From NCBI RefSeq assembly GCF_017876655.1, contig NZ_JAGIOK010000001.1, positions 930,001 to 994,000 on the forward strand: a stretch of 64,000 nucleotides of DNA, in the 5' to 3' direction. Position numbers and translations under genes: made by a program. This DNA is from Microbacterium imperiale (lineage in GTDB: Bacteria; Actinomycetota; Actinomycetes; Actinomycetales; Microbacteriaceae). Numbering within the stretch: position 1 is the stretch's first letter; each line of letters opens with the position of its first letter. Shown one piece after another: positions 1 through 10,751 of the stretch. The notes under the pieces are model-generated. The model was not told the DNA's origin, ran no database searches, and saw only the letters and a list, made by a program, of their open reading frames with translations.

Positions 1-1213
1 CGACCTCTCGGCCGAGCTGCTTCTGGTTCTCTTCGAGCGAGATCCGGTCCTGCAGCGCGACGAGGCGCTCGTACCGTTCTTGCACGACGGCCTTCGGGAT
101 CTGGTCGGGCATCGTCGCCGCCGGGGTACCCTCGCGGATCGAGTACTGGAAGGTGAAGGCGCTGGCGAAGCGCGACTGCTCCACGACGCGCAGCGTGTCT
201 TCGAAGTCCGCGTCGGTCTCGCCGGGGAATCCGACGATGATGTCGGTCGAGATCGCCGCGTGCGGGATGCGCTCGCGTACCCGGTCGAGGATGCCGAGGA
301 ACTTCGAGCTGCGGTACGACCGGCGCATCGCCTTCAGGATGCGGTCGGAGCCGGACTGCAGCGGCATGTGCAGCTGCGGCATCACGGCGGGCGTCTCGGC
401 CATCGCGTCGATGACGTCGTCGGTGAAGGCGGCGGGGTGGGGGCTGGTGAAGCGGATGCGCTCGAGTCCGGGGATCTCCCCCGCTGCCCGCAGCAGCTTG
501 CCGAACGCCTGTCGGTCGCCGAACTCCACGCCGTAGCTGTTGACGTTCTGCCCGAGGAGCGTGACCTCGACGGCGCCGTCGTCGACGAGCAGGCGGATCT
601 CGTTGAGGATGTCGCCGGGTCGGCGGTCCTTCTCCTTGCCGCGCAGGTGCGGGACGATGCAGAAGGTGCAGGTGTTGTTGCAGCCGACCGAGATCGACAC
701 CCATCCGCTCGACACCGAGTCGCGCTTGGTCGGCAGCGTCGAGGGGAAGGTCTCGAGCGACTCGAGGATCTCGAGCTCGGCCTCCCCGTTGTGACGCGCT
801 CGCTCGAGCAGCCCGGGCAGCGAGCCCATGTTGTGCGTGCCGAAGACGACGTCGACCCACGGCGCCTTCTGCTGGACGGCCGCCTGATCCATCTGCGCAA
901 GGCATCCGCCGACAGCGATCTGCATACCGTCGTGCTTGTCTTTGCGCGATTTAAGGTGCCCCAGCGTGCCGTAGAGCTTGCCCGCGGCGTTGTCGCGCAC
1001 CGCGCACGTGTTGATGACGATGACGTCTGCCTCGGCCCCGGGTTCGACGGGAAGGTAACCCGCGCTCTCGAGCGAGCCCGACAGGCGCTCGGAGTCGTGC
1101 ACGTTCATCTGGCAGCCGAAGGTGCGCACCTCGTACGTGCGCGCGCGGCCGTCGGCCGACAGCGCGGCAGGGGACGGCGCGATCAGAGTGGGAGCGCTCG
1201 AGAGAGTCGACAT
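1..1213 (-). CDS. miaB: tRNA-2-methylthio-N6-dimethylallyladenosine synthase MiaB, 3' end cut by window edge
   Basis: Radical-SAM methylthiotransferase that converts i6A37 to ms2i6A37 in tRNAs reading codons that begin with U. It starts at an ATG at 1213; 404 codons are inside the window and the C-terminal TRAM part is outside. The N-terminal domain carries the three auxiliary-cluster cysteines C34 (FGCQMN), C70 (INTCAVRD) and C104 (GGCLAQ). The radical-SAM CxxxCxxC motif is C178-C182-C185 ([13 protein letters not shown]). It lies 94 bp downstream of recX in the same direction, the usual actinobacterial recA-recX-miaB order, and may be read through from recX. The family is secure; only the C-terminus is unseen. 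Confidence 0.95.
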   Translation of the reverse strand, partial: MSTLSSAPTLIAPSPAALSADGRARTYEVRTFGCQMNVHDSERLSGSLESAGYLPVEPGAEADVIVINTCAVRDNAAGKLYGTLGHLKSRKDKHDGMQIAVGGCLAQMDQAAVQQKAPWVDVVFGTHNMGSLPGLLERARHNGEAELEILESLETFPSTLPTKRDSVSSGWVSISVGCNNTCTFCIVPHLRGKEKDRRPGDILNEIRLLVDDGAVEVTLLGQNVNSYGVEFGDRQAFGKLLRAAGEIPGLERIRFTSPHPAAFTDDVIDAMAETPAVMPQLHMPLQSGSDRILKAMRRSYRSSKFLGILDRVRERIPHAAISTDIIVGFPGETDADFEDTLRVVEQSRFASAFTFQYSIREGTPAATMPDQIPKAVVQERYERLVALQDRISLEENQKQLGREV

Positions 1214-1307
1214 GATGCCTTCATTCTACGATCGCGAGGTCGCTGCGACCGCTCGACAGACGGGGCTCACGCACCGGCGCGCACCGCTGCGCACAGGCTC
1301 GCTCACC

Positions 1308-2092
1308 TCAGTCCGAAGCTTCGTCGAGCGCGCGTCGCGCGGCGTCGAGCGCGACCGGGCCCGAGAAACCCCGGCGCGCGAGCTGACCGTGCAGACGACG
1401 CAGAGCGACGTCGCGGTCGAGACCGGACATGCCCCGTGCCCGCTGCCGCGCGAACTCGCCGGCCCGCTCCGCCTCGTCGTCGGGCAGAGAGGCCATCGCG
1501 ATGTCGATGACGTCGCGATCGAGGCCGCGTCGCGCGAGAGTCTGCGCGATCGCGGTGGCGCCCTGGGCCTTGCGACCGAGCGCACCGTCGAGCAGCTGCT
1601 CGGCCAGACGCGCGTCGTCGAGGTAGCCGTTCTGCTCGAACGCCTCGATGATCTGCTCCGCGACGTCACCGTCCACGTCGGCGTCGCGCAGAGCGGCGCG
1701 GGCCTCGCGGATCGAGAGCGACCGCGTGCGCAGTTTGCGCAGCAGCATCCGCTCCGCGCGACCGCGCACGTCGTCGTCGCCGGCGGTGCTCGCGTCGCGG
1801 TCGCGTTCGCGCGTGGCCGCCGGATGCAGCGCCACCGGAGCGTCCGACGAACCACCCCCACCCGGACCGCGTGCGCTGTCGCGGGTCCAGGTCGTGTGCC
1901 ACCGCTGGGAGGCGTCGCGCTCGGCGCGCCCGTCGCGACTCTCGTCGTTTTCTCGGATGGCGGAACGCGGTGTTTCGTCACGGGAGCGGACCGGCGCTTC
2001 GGCAGGCTGTCGAACGGGCCGCGCTCCCCCGCCGAAGAGAGGGATCACGGGGGCGAGGCGGTCGGACTCGCCCCCGTCGTCAGAACTCACGG

Positions 2093-2096
<4 letters not shown>
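1308..2096 (-). CDS. recX: Regulatory protein RecX
   Basis: RecX modulates RecA by capping or destabilising its filament on single-stranded DNA. The protein is 262 aa. The conserved part begins near residue 113 ([20 protein letters not shown]) and continues through the helical repeats, with motifs such as [17 protein letters not shown] and [12 protein letters not shown]. The first ~110 residues are Arg/Asp-rich, low in complexity and probably disordered, which makes it longer than the ~150-aa enterobacterial form. The GTG start at 2096 overlaps the recA stop by four bases (GTGA), so translation is probably coupled to recA and the gene should share its SOS control. Confidence 0.93.
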
Positions 2097-3145
<1,049 letters not shown>

Positions 3146-3329
3146 GGCGTGCTCCTTATGCTCGCGTTTCCGACGCCTGTAGGCTGTCGCGCTCCCGGCT
3201 CGGTGCCGGGATGCTGCGACAAGGCATGGGGTGTCTTCCGACTCCCCTCACGCTACGGAGGGCCTCCGACATCGGTCGGAGACGTTCCCGTTCTCGTGAG
3301 GCGGATGCGGAATCGACCACCTGTGCAGG

Positions 3330-3335
3330 AGCCTA
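3330..3335 (-). promoter_or_regulatory. Probable recA -10 element (TAGGCT)
   Basis: On the minus strand TAGGCT begins nine bases downstream of the LexA box. A start about 7 nt further would give a recA 5' leader of roughly 178 nt. The leader holds two hairpins: CCCGGC/GCCGGG at 3194-3210, and CTCCGAC-ATCG-GTCGGAG at 3264-3281 with a 7-bp stem and tetraloop. Confidence 0.5.
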
Positions 3336-3343
3336 CGCGCCAT

Positions 3344-3359
3344 TCGAACGGATATTCGA
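3344..3359. promoter_or_regulatory. LexA (SOS) box upstream of recA
   Basis: On the minus strand the site reads TCGAATATCCGTTCGA. It matches the Gram-positive SOS consensus TCGAAC-N4-GTTCGA at 11 of 12 defined positions. It overlaps the -35/spacer region of the proposed recA promoter, where bound LexA would block RNA polymerase. It lies between the DUF3046 stop and recA, so recA-recX has its own damage-inducible promoter. Confidence 0.85.
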
Positions 3360-3385
3360 CGACACGCCGCGCGGCGCGTCGTCGA

Positions 3386-3610
3386 TCAGCGATCGCGCGG
3401 GTCGAGACGGCCTACGCCGTAGCGACGCGCCTCGGGCACATCGGCTTCGACGCACAGCGCCAGCCAGACCTCGCGCGGCGGCTCGCCGTCGCGCAGGGCC
3501 TGTCGTGCCGTGCGATTCCCGAGCCGCGGCAGCCCCAGATCATCGATCAGCGCTGATCCGAGCGCGCCGAACTCCGCGTCGACCGCACGGTCGAACTCAC
3601 TTCGTCTCAT
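3386..3610 (-). CDS. DUF3046 family protein
   Basis: A 74-aa protein of the actinobacterial DUF3046 family, of unknown function. Family features are the N-terminal SEFDRAVDAEFG, the central GNRTARQAL, the PREVWLALCVEADVPE segment and the basic C-terminal end. Members are typically encoded immediately upstream of recA, as here. It follows clgR with a 15-bp gap, so it is probably cotranscribed with clgR, while recA has its own LexA-controlled promoter. No catalytic motif is visible. Confidence 0.88.
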   Translation of the reverse strand: MRRSEFDRAVDAEFGALGSALIDDLGLPRLGNRTARQALRDGEPPREVWLALCVEADVPEARRYGVGRLDPRDR

Positions 3611-3625
3611 GCAGAGCCGGCGCGG

Positions 3626-3946
3626 TCAGCGCAGCGAGAGCTCGGGCGTGACGAGGTCGTCGTCGAGGCCCGCGATGTCGTCGGGAACGACATCCGACAG
3701 CACCGGCAGCCCCTCGAGCACCGAGATACGGTCGCCGACCTCGCGCATGATCGTCGAGATCGGCACATCGAGTGCTTCCGCGACCGCGGCGAGGATCTCG
3801 CTCGACGCTTCCTTCTGACCGCGTTCGACCTCGCTCAGATAGCCCAGTGCGACGCTTGCACGACTCGCGACCTGACGAAGGGTGCGGCCCTTCTGCAGGC
3901 GGAGGTCACGCAGAACGTCGCCGATCTCCTGTCGAACCAAGATCAT
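3626..3946 (-). CDS. clgR: XRE-family regulator, ClgR-like
   Basis: Helix-turn-helix activator resembling ClgR, which in actinobacteria controls clp protease and other stress genes. The protein is 106 aa from the ATG at 3946, which has a strong GGAGGGGG site 6-7 nt upstream. A longer reading from 3994 was rejected for lack of a ribosome binding site. The HTH_3 domain occupies about residues 9-68: DVLRDLRLQKGRTLRQVA, then VALGYLSEVERGQKEAS, then LAAVAEALDVPIS. The acidic tail is typical of ClgR and probably mediates its turnover. The neighbourhood (pgsA, cinA, clgR, DUF3046, recA) is the usual ClgR context. The family is sure; the exact regulon is inferred. Confidence 0.88.
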   Translation of the reverse strand: MILVRQEIGDVLRDLRLQKGRTLRQVASRASVALGYLSEVERGQKEASSEILAAVAEALDVPISTIMREVGDRISVLEGLPVLSDVVPDDIAGLDDDLVTPELSLR

Positions 3947-3993
3947 CTCGGACCCCCTCCTTCGTCGTGGTGCGGACCTGTCCCGGGTGGACA

Positions 3994-3999
3994 ACGGTA
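3994..3999 (-). promoter_or_regulatory. Possible clgR -10 element (TACCGT)
   Basis: TACCGT on the minus strand lies 48-53 bases upstream of the clgR ATG, inside the 157-bp cinA-clgR gap. No good -35 was recognised. It suggests clgR can be transcribed independently of pgsA-cinA. Confidence 0.3.
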
Positions 4000-4103
4000 T
4001 CTCATCAGCACGTCACCCTAACCCGCTCCCGCTGTGGGTCGGATGAGAGTTGACATGCGAGGCGCACGATGACAACAACCCTGGCGCCCGCGCGGCTATT
4101 CCC

Positions 4104-4649
4104 TCAGAGAGCGTCGAGCGCGAGACGGATCGCGCGGGCCGTCGCCTCGGCGCGGATCTGCGCTCGGTCGCCGTCGAGCACGAGACTTTCGGTGCGGACG
4201 CCGAGCGCGGTGGACACGGCGATGTGCACCGTGCCGACCGGCTGCCCGTCCGGCGATTGCGGACCTGCGATCCCCGTCGTCGCGATGCCGACGTCCGCGA
4301 CGGCGGAGCCCGGTCCGAGCGCCTCGCGCACCCCCTCCGCCATCTGCCGGGCGACGCGGGGATGCACGGCGCCGTGGGCTTCGAGGAGCGCGGCATCGAC
4401 GTTCAGCAGTCGCTGCTTGATCTCGGTGGCGTACGCGACGATGCCGCCGCGGACCACGGCCGATGCGCCCGAGACCGCGACCAGCTCGGAGACGACGAGC
4501 CCGCCGGTCAGCGACTCGGCGACGCCGACGGTCCAGCCGAGCTCGCCGAGTCGTTCGACGAGGCGCTCGGCGTCCGTCCGGCGTCCCGTCGACACGAGCG
4601 TCGACTCGAGCTCGTCGGGCAGCTCGTGCACGTGCTCGCGCGCGGTCAC
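4104..4649 (-). CDS. cinA: CinA C-terminal domain protein (NMN amidohydrolase PncC-like)
   Basis: A 181-aa stand-alone CinA C-terminal domain, a family that includes the nicotinamide-nucleotide deamidase PncC. Key motifs are VAESLTGGLVVSEL near residue 41, GGIVAYATEIK, and GIAGPQSPDGQPVGTV, where the G(I/P)xGPxG pattern is conserved. The N-terminal MoCF-like domain of full-length CinA is absent, as is usual in this group. The GTG at 4649 overlaps the pgsA stop by four bases (GTGA), so pgsA and cinA are translationally coupled. The family is secure; the deamidase activity is inferred from it. Confidence 0.9.
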   Translation of the reverse strand: MTAREHVHELPDELESTLVSTGRRTDAERLVERLGELGWTVGVAESLTGGLVVSELVAVSGASAVVRGGIVAYATEIKQRLLNVDAALLEAHGAVHPRVARQMAEGVREALGPGSAVADVGIATTGIAGPQSPDGQPVGTVHIAVSTALGVRTESLVLDGDRAQIRAEATARAIRLALDAL

Positions 4650-5218
4650 GCTGCGCTCCGATCGCGCCGCGCGCCGCGAAGAGCCGTGACGACGTAGTCG
4701 ATGCCGCTGGCCACGGTCAGCAGGACGGCGATCCACATCGCGATGGCGTTGACGACGTGGATGCCGTTGCCGAAGACCGTCCACAGCGGCAGCAGCGCGA
4801 GCGAGAGCGCCACCGCCTGCGCGACCGTCTTGAGCTTGCCCATCCACGCGGCGGCCACGACGTGGTCACCCGCCACCAGGAGCCGGTGCACGGTGATGCC
4901 GAGTTCGCGCATGAGCACGATGATCGTCACGAACCAGGGAAGCTCGCCGAGGATGGACAGACCGACGAAGGCCAGGCCGGTCAGGACCTTGTCGGCGATC
5001 GGGTCGAGCAGCTTCCCGAGATCGGTGACGATGCGGTAGCGACGTGCGAGGTAGCCGTCGATGCCGTCGGTCGCGATCGCGACGATGAACAGCACGGCCG
5101 CCCACCAGCGCAGGGCGCCGTCGGCACCGGCATCCGCCAGCAGCATCCACAGGAAGACCGGTGCGCACAGGATGCGCACGATCGTGATGGTGTTGGGCAG
5201 TTGCCTCGGGATCGCCAC
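4646..5218 (-). CDS. pgsA: CDP-diacylglycerol-glycerol-3-phosphate 3-phosphatidyltransferase
   Basis: Integral-membrane CDP-alcohol phosphotransferase that makes phosphatidylglycerophosphate for phosphatidylglycerol and cardiolipin. It is 190 aa. The diagnostic motif D-G-x2-A-R-x8-G-x3-D-x3-D is present as DGIDGYLARRYRIVTDLGK followed by LLDPIAD, at about residues 51-77. Four or five hydrophobic helices surround it. The GTG start is preceded by TAGGCT and a 6-nt gap, so the message looks leaderless. It lies 16 bp after ftsK and overlaps cinA. Identification is confident. Confidence 0.95.
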   Translation of the reverse strand: MAIPRQLPNTITIVRILCAPVFLWMLLADAGADGALRWWAAVLFIVAIATDGIDGYLARRYRIVTDLGKLLDPIADKVLTGLAFVGLSILGELPWFVTIIVLMRELGITVHRLLVAGDHVVAAAWMGKLKTVAQAVALSLALLPLWTVFGNGIHVVNAIAMWIAVLLTVASGIDYVVTALRGARRDRSAA

Positions 5219-5224
5219 GGTGCG

Positions 5225-5230
5225 AGCCTA
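5225..5230 (-). promoter_or_regulatory. -10 element of an apparently leaderless pgsA promoter
   Basis: TAGGCT, then CGCACC (6 nt), then the GTG start of pgsA on the minus strand. The element lies in the 16-bp ftsK-pgsA gap, giving pgsA-cinA its own promoter. Confidence 0.5.
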
Positions 5231-5234
5231 ACCG

Positions 5235-7937
5235 TCAGTCGCGGCCCGTGAGACCCCAGGCGTCCTCGGAACCGTTGTCGCCGTCGACGACCTCGAGTCC
5301 CTCGAACTGGGCCTCGACCGGGTCGGCCGACGGCGCGGCGGGCGCCGACGCCGGCGGTTCCTCGCCGCGCAGACGCGCCAGGACGGCGGGCAGCTGCTCC
5401 GGCGTCACCAGCACGTCGCGGGCCTTCGAGCCCTCGGACGGCCCGACGATCCCGCGCGACTCCAGCAGGTCCATGAGTCGGCCCGCCTTTGCGAAGCCGA
5501 CCCGCAGCTTGCGCTGGAGCATCGAGGTCGAGCCGAACTGGGTCGACACGATCTGCTCCGCGGCCGCGAGCAGCAGCTCGAGGTCGTCGCCGATGTCGGC
5601 GTCGATCTCCTTCTTCTCGGCCACCGCCGCGACATCCGAGCGGTACTCCGGCTGGGCCTGTCCCTTGACGTGGGCGACGACCTTCTCGATCTCGGACTCC
5701 GCGACCCAGGCGCCCTGCACGCGGATGGCTTTGGAGGTGCCCATCGGCAGGAACAGGGCGTCTCCCTGTCCGATGAGCCGGTCGGCGCCCGGCTGGTCGA
5801 GGATGACGCGCGAGTCGGTGACGCTCGTCACCGCGAAGGCGAGACGCGAGGGCACGTTGGCCTTGATCAGACCCGTGACGACATCGACCGAGGGTCGCTG
5901 GGTAGCCAGGACGAGGTGGATGCCGCTCGCGCGGGCGAGCTGCGTGATGCGGACGATCGAATCCTCGACGTCGCGCGGGGCGACCATCATCAGATCGGCG
6001 AGCTCGTCGACGACCACGAGCAGGTACGGGTAGGGCTTGAGCACCCGCTCACTGCCGGCCGGGAGCTGGATCTCGCCGGCGACGACCGCCTTGTTGAAGT
6101 CGTCGATGTGGCGGAATCCGAACGACGCGAGGTCGTCGTACCGCATGTCCATCTCTTTGACGACCCACTGCAGCGCCTCGGCGGCCTTCTTGGGGTTCGT
6201 GATGATGGGCGTGATCAGGTGCGGCACCCCGGCGTAGCTCGTGAGCTCGACGCGCTTGGGGTCGATCAGGACCATGCGCACATCTGTGGGCTTCGCCCGC
6301 ATGAGCAGGCTCGTGATCATCGAGTTGACGAAGCTCGACTTGCCCGAACCGGTCGAGCCGGCCACCAGGAGGTGGGGCATCTTCGCGAGGTTCGCCACGA
6401 CGAACCCGCCGCCGACGTCCTTGCCGACGCCGATCGTCATGGGGTGCGTCGACGACGTCGCGGCGTTGGAGCGCAGCACGTCGCCGAGCGTGACGATCTC
6501 GCGGTCGGTGTTCGGGATCTCGACGCCGATGGCGCTCTTGCCGGGGATGGGCGCGAGGATGCGGACCTCGTTCGAGGCCACGGCGTAGGCGATGTTGTTC
6601 GTCAGCGCCGTGATCTTCTCGACCTTGGTGCCGGGTCCGACCTCGATCTCGTACTGCGTCACGGTCGGGCCTCGCGAGAAGCCCGTCACCTTCGCGTCGA
6701 TGGAGAACTGCTCGAAGACGCCGGTGATGGCGCGCACGATGGCGTCGTTCGCCTCCGACCGCGTCTTGGCCGGGGTGCCGGCGCCGAGCGCCGCGACAGC
6801 AGGCAGGCGATACGGAGTCGTCGGCGGCTGACCGTGCGAGTCGCCACCGAGCCCGGTGAGGCCGGGCAGCTCTTCGATCTCGCCCGTGTCGCCGTCGTCG
6901 CGCACGGCGGTGTCGGCGGGGCGCCCGGAGCGTGCGGCGCTCGCGGCACGCTCGATGACGGACGGGTCGATGACCTCGGTCTGCGCCTCGGGGAGCGGCG
7001 GCGGCGTCGCTACCGCCTGCTCGAAGCCGCCGTCGATCGAGGGGCCGAGGAGCTCCGTGAGGTCCTGCGACCCGATGCCGTCGTCGGGGTCCTCCTCGCG
7101 TCCGCTCTTGTTGCGACGCCACCAGGGAAGGACGTCGTCGTCCTCGTCGGTCTCGTCGTCGGCGGGAGCCGCCTTCTTGCCCTTCTTGGGCGCGAACGCG
7201 ACGGTCGGGGCGTCGCCGTCCGGGTCGGCCACGGCACGCTCGGCCCCGAACATCCAGGCGTACAGGTCGCCGAGGCGCGCGCCGATCCGGTTGGGGGGCG
7301 TCTTGGTGAGGATCAGGACGCTGAGGGCTGCGACGAGTCCCAGCACGGCCGCCGCTCCGTACGCGGTGAGGATCGTCAGCGGCTCGCCGACCGCCCAGCC
7401 GAACAGTCCGCCCGCCGCGCTCAGTTCCACCGCGCCCGACTTGGGCTCCGGCCGCCCGCCGAAGACGTGGCAGAACCCGGCGATCGACAGCACGAAGAGA
7501 CCGAAGCCGATGCCGATGCGTCCGTTGTCGTTCACCGAGGCGGGATGACGGAACAGCCAGCCCGCGAGGAAGAGCAGCAGCACCGGCATGATGAACGCCT
7601 CGCGGCCGATCAGGAACCCGACCGTATAGGCGCTGACGAGCGTGCCCGCCTCGGTGCCGATCAGGAACCACTCGACCGCCGCGCCGGCGATCGCGAGCAG
7701 CACCAGCAGGAAGGGCAGGCCGTCGCGGCGCTGGTCCTTCTCGAGGTTCTCGGGCCCGAACGCGCGGAACATCCCGCCCGTCGCGTGCGCGAGCCCCATC
7801 CAGGCACGCGCGATCACCGGCGGGTGCTCCGCCTCGTCGACGTACCGCTTCGGGGTGGGTTCGCTCTTGCGGGCGCGCGAGGTCGAGGTCTTCGCCGGTG
7901 CGCGGCGTCCGGAGGGCGCGTTCGTGCTCCTGGCCAT
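5235..7937 (-). CDS. ftsK: DNA translocase FtsK/SpoIIIE
   Basis: Septum-anchored ATPase that pumps chromosome DNA during division. It is 900 aa from the ATG at 7937. About four transmembrane helices lie between residues ~50 and 220, followed by a long acidic, Pro-rich linker. The motor domain has Walker A GSTGSGKS (about 527-534) and a Walker B region reading [14 protein letters not shown]. The C-terminal winged-helix gamma domain (about 785-850) would read the orienting DNA motif. A GTG three codons upstream (7946) was rejected because it falls inside the TACCGT -10 box, which lies 7 nt before the ATG. It sits between rnj and pgsA, the normal actinobacterial place. Confidence 0.96.
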   Translation of the reverse strand: MARSTNAPSGRRAPAKTSTSRARKSEPTPKRYVDEAEHPPVIARAWMGLAHATGGMFRAFGPENLEKDQRRDGLPFLLVLLAIAGAAVEWFLIGTEAGTLVSAYTVGFLIGREAFIMPVLLLFLAGWLFRHPASVNDNGRIGIGFGLFVLSIAGFCHVFGGRPEPKSGAVELSAAGGLFGWAVGEPLTILTAYGAAAVLGLVAALSVLILTKTPPNRIGARLGDLYAWMFGAERAVADPDGDAPTVAFAPKKGKKAAPADDETDEDDDVLPWWRRNKSGREEDPDDGIGSQDLTELLGPSIDGGFEQAVATPPPLPEAQTEVIDPSVIERAASAARSGRPADTAVRDDGDTGEIEELPGLTGLGGDSHGQPPTTPYRLPAVAALGAGTPAKTRSEANDAIVRAITGVFEQFSIDAKVTGFSRGPTVTQYEIEVGPGTKVEKITALTNNIAYAVASNEVRILAPIPGKSAIGVEIPNTDREIVTLGDVLRSNAATSSTHPMTIGVGKDVGGGFVVANLAKMPHLLVAGSTGSGKSSFVNSMITSLLMRAKPTDVRMVLIDPKRVELTSYAGVPHLITPIITNPKKAAEALQWVVKEMDMRYDDLASFGFRHIDDFNKAVVAGEIQLPAGSERVLKPYPYLLVVVDELADLMMVAPRDVEDSIVRITQLARASGIHLVLATQRPSVDVVTGLIKANVPSRLAFAVTSVTDSRVILDQPGADRLIGQGDALFLPMGTSKAIRVQGAWVAESEIEKVVAHVKGQAQPEYRSDVAAVAEKKEIDADIGDDLELLLAAAEQIVSTQFGSTSMLQRKLRVGFAKAGRLMDLLESRGIVGPSEGSKARDVLVTPEQLPAVLARLRGEEPPASAPAAPSADPVEAQFEGLEVVDGDNGSEDAWGLTGRD

Positions 7938-7944
7938 ACGCTCC

Positions 7945-7950
7945 ACGGTA
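7945..7950 (-). promoter_or_regulatory. -10 element near the ftsK start
   Basis: TACCGT followed by GGAGCGT (7 nt) and ATG on the minus strand, compatible with a leaderless ftsK transcript. Confidence 0.42.
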
Positions 7951-7986
7951 CGCGGGGGTCACCCCATTCCCGCGGAACGACGCGGG

Positions 7987-9663
7987 TCAGGCCTCGATGA
8001 CGACCGGCACGATCATCGGGCGGCGCCGCAGCGACTGGTTGACCCAGCGCCCGATGGTGCGACGGACGACCTGCGACAGCGCGTGGTTGTCGCGCGTGCC
8101 CGACTGCACGGCCTCAGCCAGCGCCGCCGCGATCTTCGGCTTGACGCCTTCGAACACCGAGTCGTCCTCGGCGACGCCGCGCGCGTGGATGTCGGGACCG
8201 CTGACGACCCGACCGGTCTTGCCGTCGACAACGACGATGACCGAGATGAAGCCCTCCTCGCCGAGGATGCGGCGATCCTTGAGGTCGGCGTCGGTGATCT
8301 CGCCCACGGTCGAGCCGTCGACGTAGACGAACCCGATGTCGAGCTGCCCGACGACCTCGGCGACCCCGTTCTTGAGGTCGACGACGGTGCCGTTCTCGGC
8401 GAGGATCGTCCGCTCCGCCGGGATGCCGGTGTCCTGTGCGAGCTTGGCGTTGGCCATCAGGTGGCGGTACTCGCCGTGCACGGGCAGGACGTTGCGCGGA
8501 CGCAGGATGTTGTAGCAGTACAACAGCTCGCCGGCCGCGGCGTGCCCCGAGACGTGCACCTTCGCGTTGCCCTTGTGGACCACGTTCGCCCCGAGCTTCG
8601 TCAGCCCGTCGATCACGCGGTAGATGGCGTTCTCGTTGCCCGGAATCTGGCTGGAGGCGAGGATGACGGTGTCGCCCTCCCCCGGCTCGATGGCGTGCTC
8701 GAGGTTGGCCATGCGCGAGAGCACGGCCATGGGCTCGCCCTGCGACCCGGTCGACATGTAGACGATCCGGTCGTCGGGCAGGTCCTGCGCCTTCTTGTAG
8801 TCGATCAGGACGCCGTCGGGCACGTTCAGGTAGCCGAGGTTCTCGGCGATGGTCATGTTGCGCACCATGCTGCGACCGAGGAACGCGACGCGACGACCGT
8901 TGGCGGCAGCGGCATCCACCACCTGCTGCACACGGTGGACGTGGCTCGAGAAACTCGCGACGATGACGCGGCGCGGCGACTTGCTGATGACCTGGTCGAG
9001 CACGGGACCGATGCCGCGCTCGGTCGGCGTGAAGCCGGGCACGTCGGCGTTGGTGGAGTCGACGAGGAAGAGGTCGACGCCCTCCTCGCCCAGGCGCGAG
9101 AACGCACGGAGGTCGGTGATGCGCCCGTCGAGCGGCAGCTGGTCCATCTTGAAGTCGCCGGTCGCGAGCACGAGGCCTGCCGGAGTGCGCACCGCGACGG
9201 CGAGCGCGTCGGGGATCGAGTGGTTGACCGCGATGAACTCGAGGTCGAACGGACCGACCTGCTCGCGCTGCCCCTCGGTGACAGTGAGCGTGAACGGACG
9301 GATGCGGTGCTCTTTGAGCTTCGCCTCGATGAGGGCGAGCGTCAGCCCCGATCCGATGAGGGGGATGTCGCGCTTGAGCTTGAGCAGGTACGGGACCGCG
9401 CCGATGTGGTCCTCGTGACCGTGCGTGAGCACGACGCCGACGATGTCGTCGAGACGGTGACGGATCGGCTCGAAGTCGGGAAGGATGAGGTCGACACCGG
9501 GCTGGTGCTCCTCGGGGAACAGCACGCCGCAGTCGACGACGAGGAGCTTGCCCTCGTACTCGAAGACGGTCATGTTGCGGCCGACCTCGCCGAGGCCGCC
9601 GAGCGGGAACACGCGCAGCGTTCCGGGTTCGAGTGCGGGCGGGCTGAAGACGTTCGTGGGCAT
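7987..9663 (-). CDS. rnj: Ribonuclease J
   Basis: Metallo-beta-lactamase/beta-CASP ribonuclease with 5'-exo and endo activity, used for mRNA decay and rRNA maturation. The protein is 558 aa from the ATG at 9663, which has a GAGGAAG site. A longer reading to 9699 lacks a ribosome binding site. The zinc-binding motif is H81-G-H83-E-D85-H86, preceded by LGGLGEVGRNM. The beta-CASP core and the C-terminal domain follow at normal length. It is 52 bp downstream of dapA, a pairing common in actinobacteria, and is probably cotranscribed with it. Confidence 0.96.
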   Translation of the reverse strand: MPTNVFSPPALEPGTLRVFPLGGLGEVGRNMTVFEYEGKLLVVDCGVLFPEEHQPGVDLILPDFEPIRHRLDDIVGVVLTHGHEDHIGAVPYLLKLKRDIPLIGSGLTLALIEAKLKEHRIRPFTLTVTEGQREQVGPFDLEFIAVNHSIPDALAVAVRTPAGLVLATGDFKMDQLPLDGRITDLRAFSRLGEEGVDLFLVDSTNADVPGFTPTERGIGPVLDQVISKSPRRVIVASFSSHVHRVQQVVDAAAANGRRVAFLGRSMVRNMTIAENLGYLNVPDGVLIDYKKAQDLPDDRIVYMSTGSQGEPMAVLSRMANLEHAIEPGEGDTVILASSQIPGNENAIYRVIDGLTKLGANVVHKGNAKVHVSGHAAAGELLYCYNILRPRNVLPVHGEYRHLMANAKLAQDTGIPAERTILAENGTVVDLKNGVAEVVGQLDIGFVYVDGSTVGEITDADLKDRRILGEEGFISVIVVVDGKTGRVVSGPDIHARGVAEDDSVFEGVKPKIAAALAEAVQSGTRDNHALSQVVRRTIGRWVNQSLRRRPMIVPVVIEA

Positions 9664-9715
9664 TGGCACGCTTCCTCGGGATGCCCGCGTGTGCGGCATC
9701 CCTATTCGTTTTCGT

Positions 9716-10693
9716 CTAGCGGGTCGTCCCGTGCACCTTGGGCAGCGCGCCGCCGGCGGCGGCGTTTCGGTCGGGACGGAAGTTGGAGAAGTCGGCGCCG
9801 GGCACGCCCGAGACGAGCGCGAGCTCGTCCTCGATGATCGCGGCCTCCCACTCCTCCGGCCCCACGAGCGGCAGACGCACGCGCGGGCTGGAGATGCGGC
9901 CGAGGCCGTGGAGGATGTACTTGGCGCTGACCGTGCCGGGAACGTGCGTCATGACGGCGCGCACGAGCGGCTCGAGGCTCTTGTGCGCGGCGGTCGCCGC
10001 GGCGAGGTCGCCGCGGTTCACGGCATCCACGATCGTGCGGTAGGGCGTCGCCGTGATGTTGGCGGTGACGCCGATGAGGCCGCTCGCCCCGATGGAGAGG
10101 TGAGGCAGGACGTTGGCGTCATCGCCCGAGAAGTACATCAGGTCGGTCTGGTTGAGCACGCGGCTGACCTCGCTGAAGTCGCCCTTCGCGTCCTTGATGG
10201 CGAGGATGTTGGGGTGCTTCGCCAGGCGCAGGATCGTCTCGTACTTGATCGGGACGCCGGTGCGGCCGGGAATGTCGTACAGGATGACGGGTAGATCGGT
10301 CGCGTCGGCGACGAGACGGAAGTGCGTCAGGATGCCGGCCTGCGTGGGCTTGTTGTAGTACGGCGTGACGATCATGATGCCGTCGGCCCCGGCCTTCTCA
10401 CTGGCCTTGTAGAGCTCGATCGCGTGGGCGGTCTCGTTCGACCCGCCGCCGGTGATGATCTTGGCGCGGCCGGCCGACACCGACTTGCCGACCTCGACGA
10501 GCCGCAGCTTCTCGGGGTCGGTCAGGGTGCTGGTCTCCCCCGTGGTGCCCGTGACGACGACGCCGTCGGCTCCGGCCGTGATGACGTCGTCGATGTGCTT
10601 CTCGACGGCGGGCCAGTCGACTTCACCGTCGGCGGTCATCGGCGTGACCAGCGCGACGAGGACCTGTCCGAAGGGATTGCCCGTGTGCGTCAT
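9716..10693 (-). CDS. dapA: 4-hydroxy-tetrahydrodipicolinate synthase
   Basis: Condenses pyruvate with aspartate semialdehyde at the lysine/diaminopimelate branch point. It is a 325-aa TIM barrel. Visible sites are the TGTTGE loop near 48-53, Tyr139 in LYDIPGRTG and the Schiff-base Lys167 in AIKDAKGD. The ATG at 10693 was chosen because it begins the family-length protein and because TACCCT plus GAGACC lie directly before it, which suggests a leaderless transcript. It is divergent from the Nudix gene and followed by rnj. Confidence 0.96.
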   Translation of the reverse strand: MTHTGNPFGQVLVALVTPMTADGEVDWPAVEKHIDDVITAGADGVVVTGTTGETSTLTDPEKLRLVEVGKSVSAGRAKIITGGGSNETAHAIELYKASEKAGADGIMIVTPYYNKPTQAGILTHFRLVADATDLPVILYDIPGRTGVPIKYETILRLAKHPNILAIKDAKGDFSEVSRVLNQTDLMYFSGDDANVLPHLSIGASGLIGVTANITATPYRTIVDAVNRGDLAAATAAHKSLEPLVRAVMTHVPGTVSAKYILHGLGRISSPRVRLPLVGPEEWEAAIIEDELALVSGVPGADFSNFRPDRNAAAGGALPKVHGTTR

Positions 10694-10699
10694 GGTCTC

Positions 10700-10705
10700 A
10701 GGGTA
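10700..10705 (-). promoter_or_regulatory. -10 element of an apparently leaderless dapA promoter
   Basis: TACCCT, a 6-nt gap (GAGACC), then the dapA ATG on the minus strand. It lies 34 bp from the divergent Nudix -10. Confidence 0.5.
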
Positions 10706-10739
10706 TCGGTTCCGCCTCTGCGCCGTGGCGCCGCCGTCG

Positions 10740-10745
10740 TAGGGT
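10740..10745 (+). promoter_or_regulatory. -10 element of an apparently leaderless Nudix promoter
   Basis: TAGGGT, a 6-nt gap (GGCGGC), then the ATG at 10752. Confidence 0.48.
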
Positions 10746-10751
10746 GGCGGC

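Noticed and set aside
7938..7946. GTG at 7946 as the ftsK start
   Set aside because: It falls within the TACCGT -10 box 7 nt before the ATG at 7937 and has no ribosome binding site.
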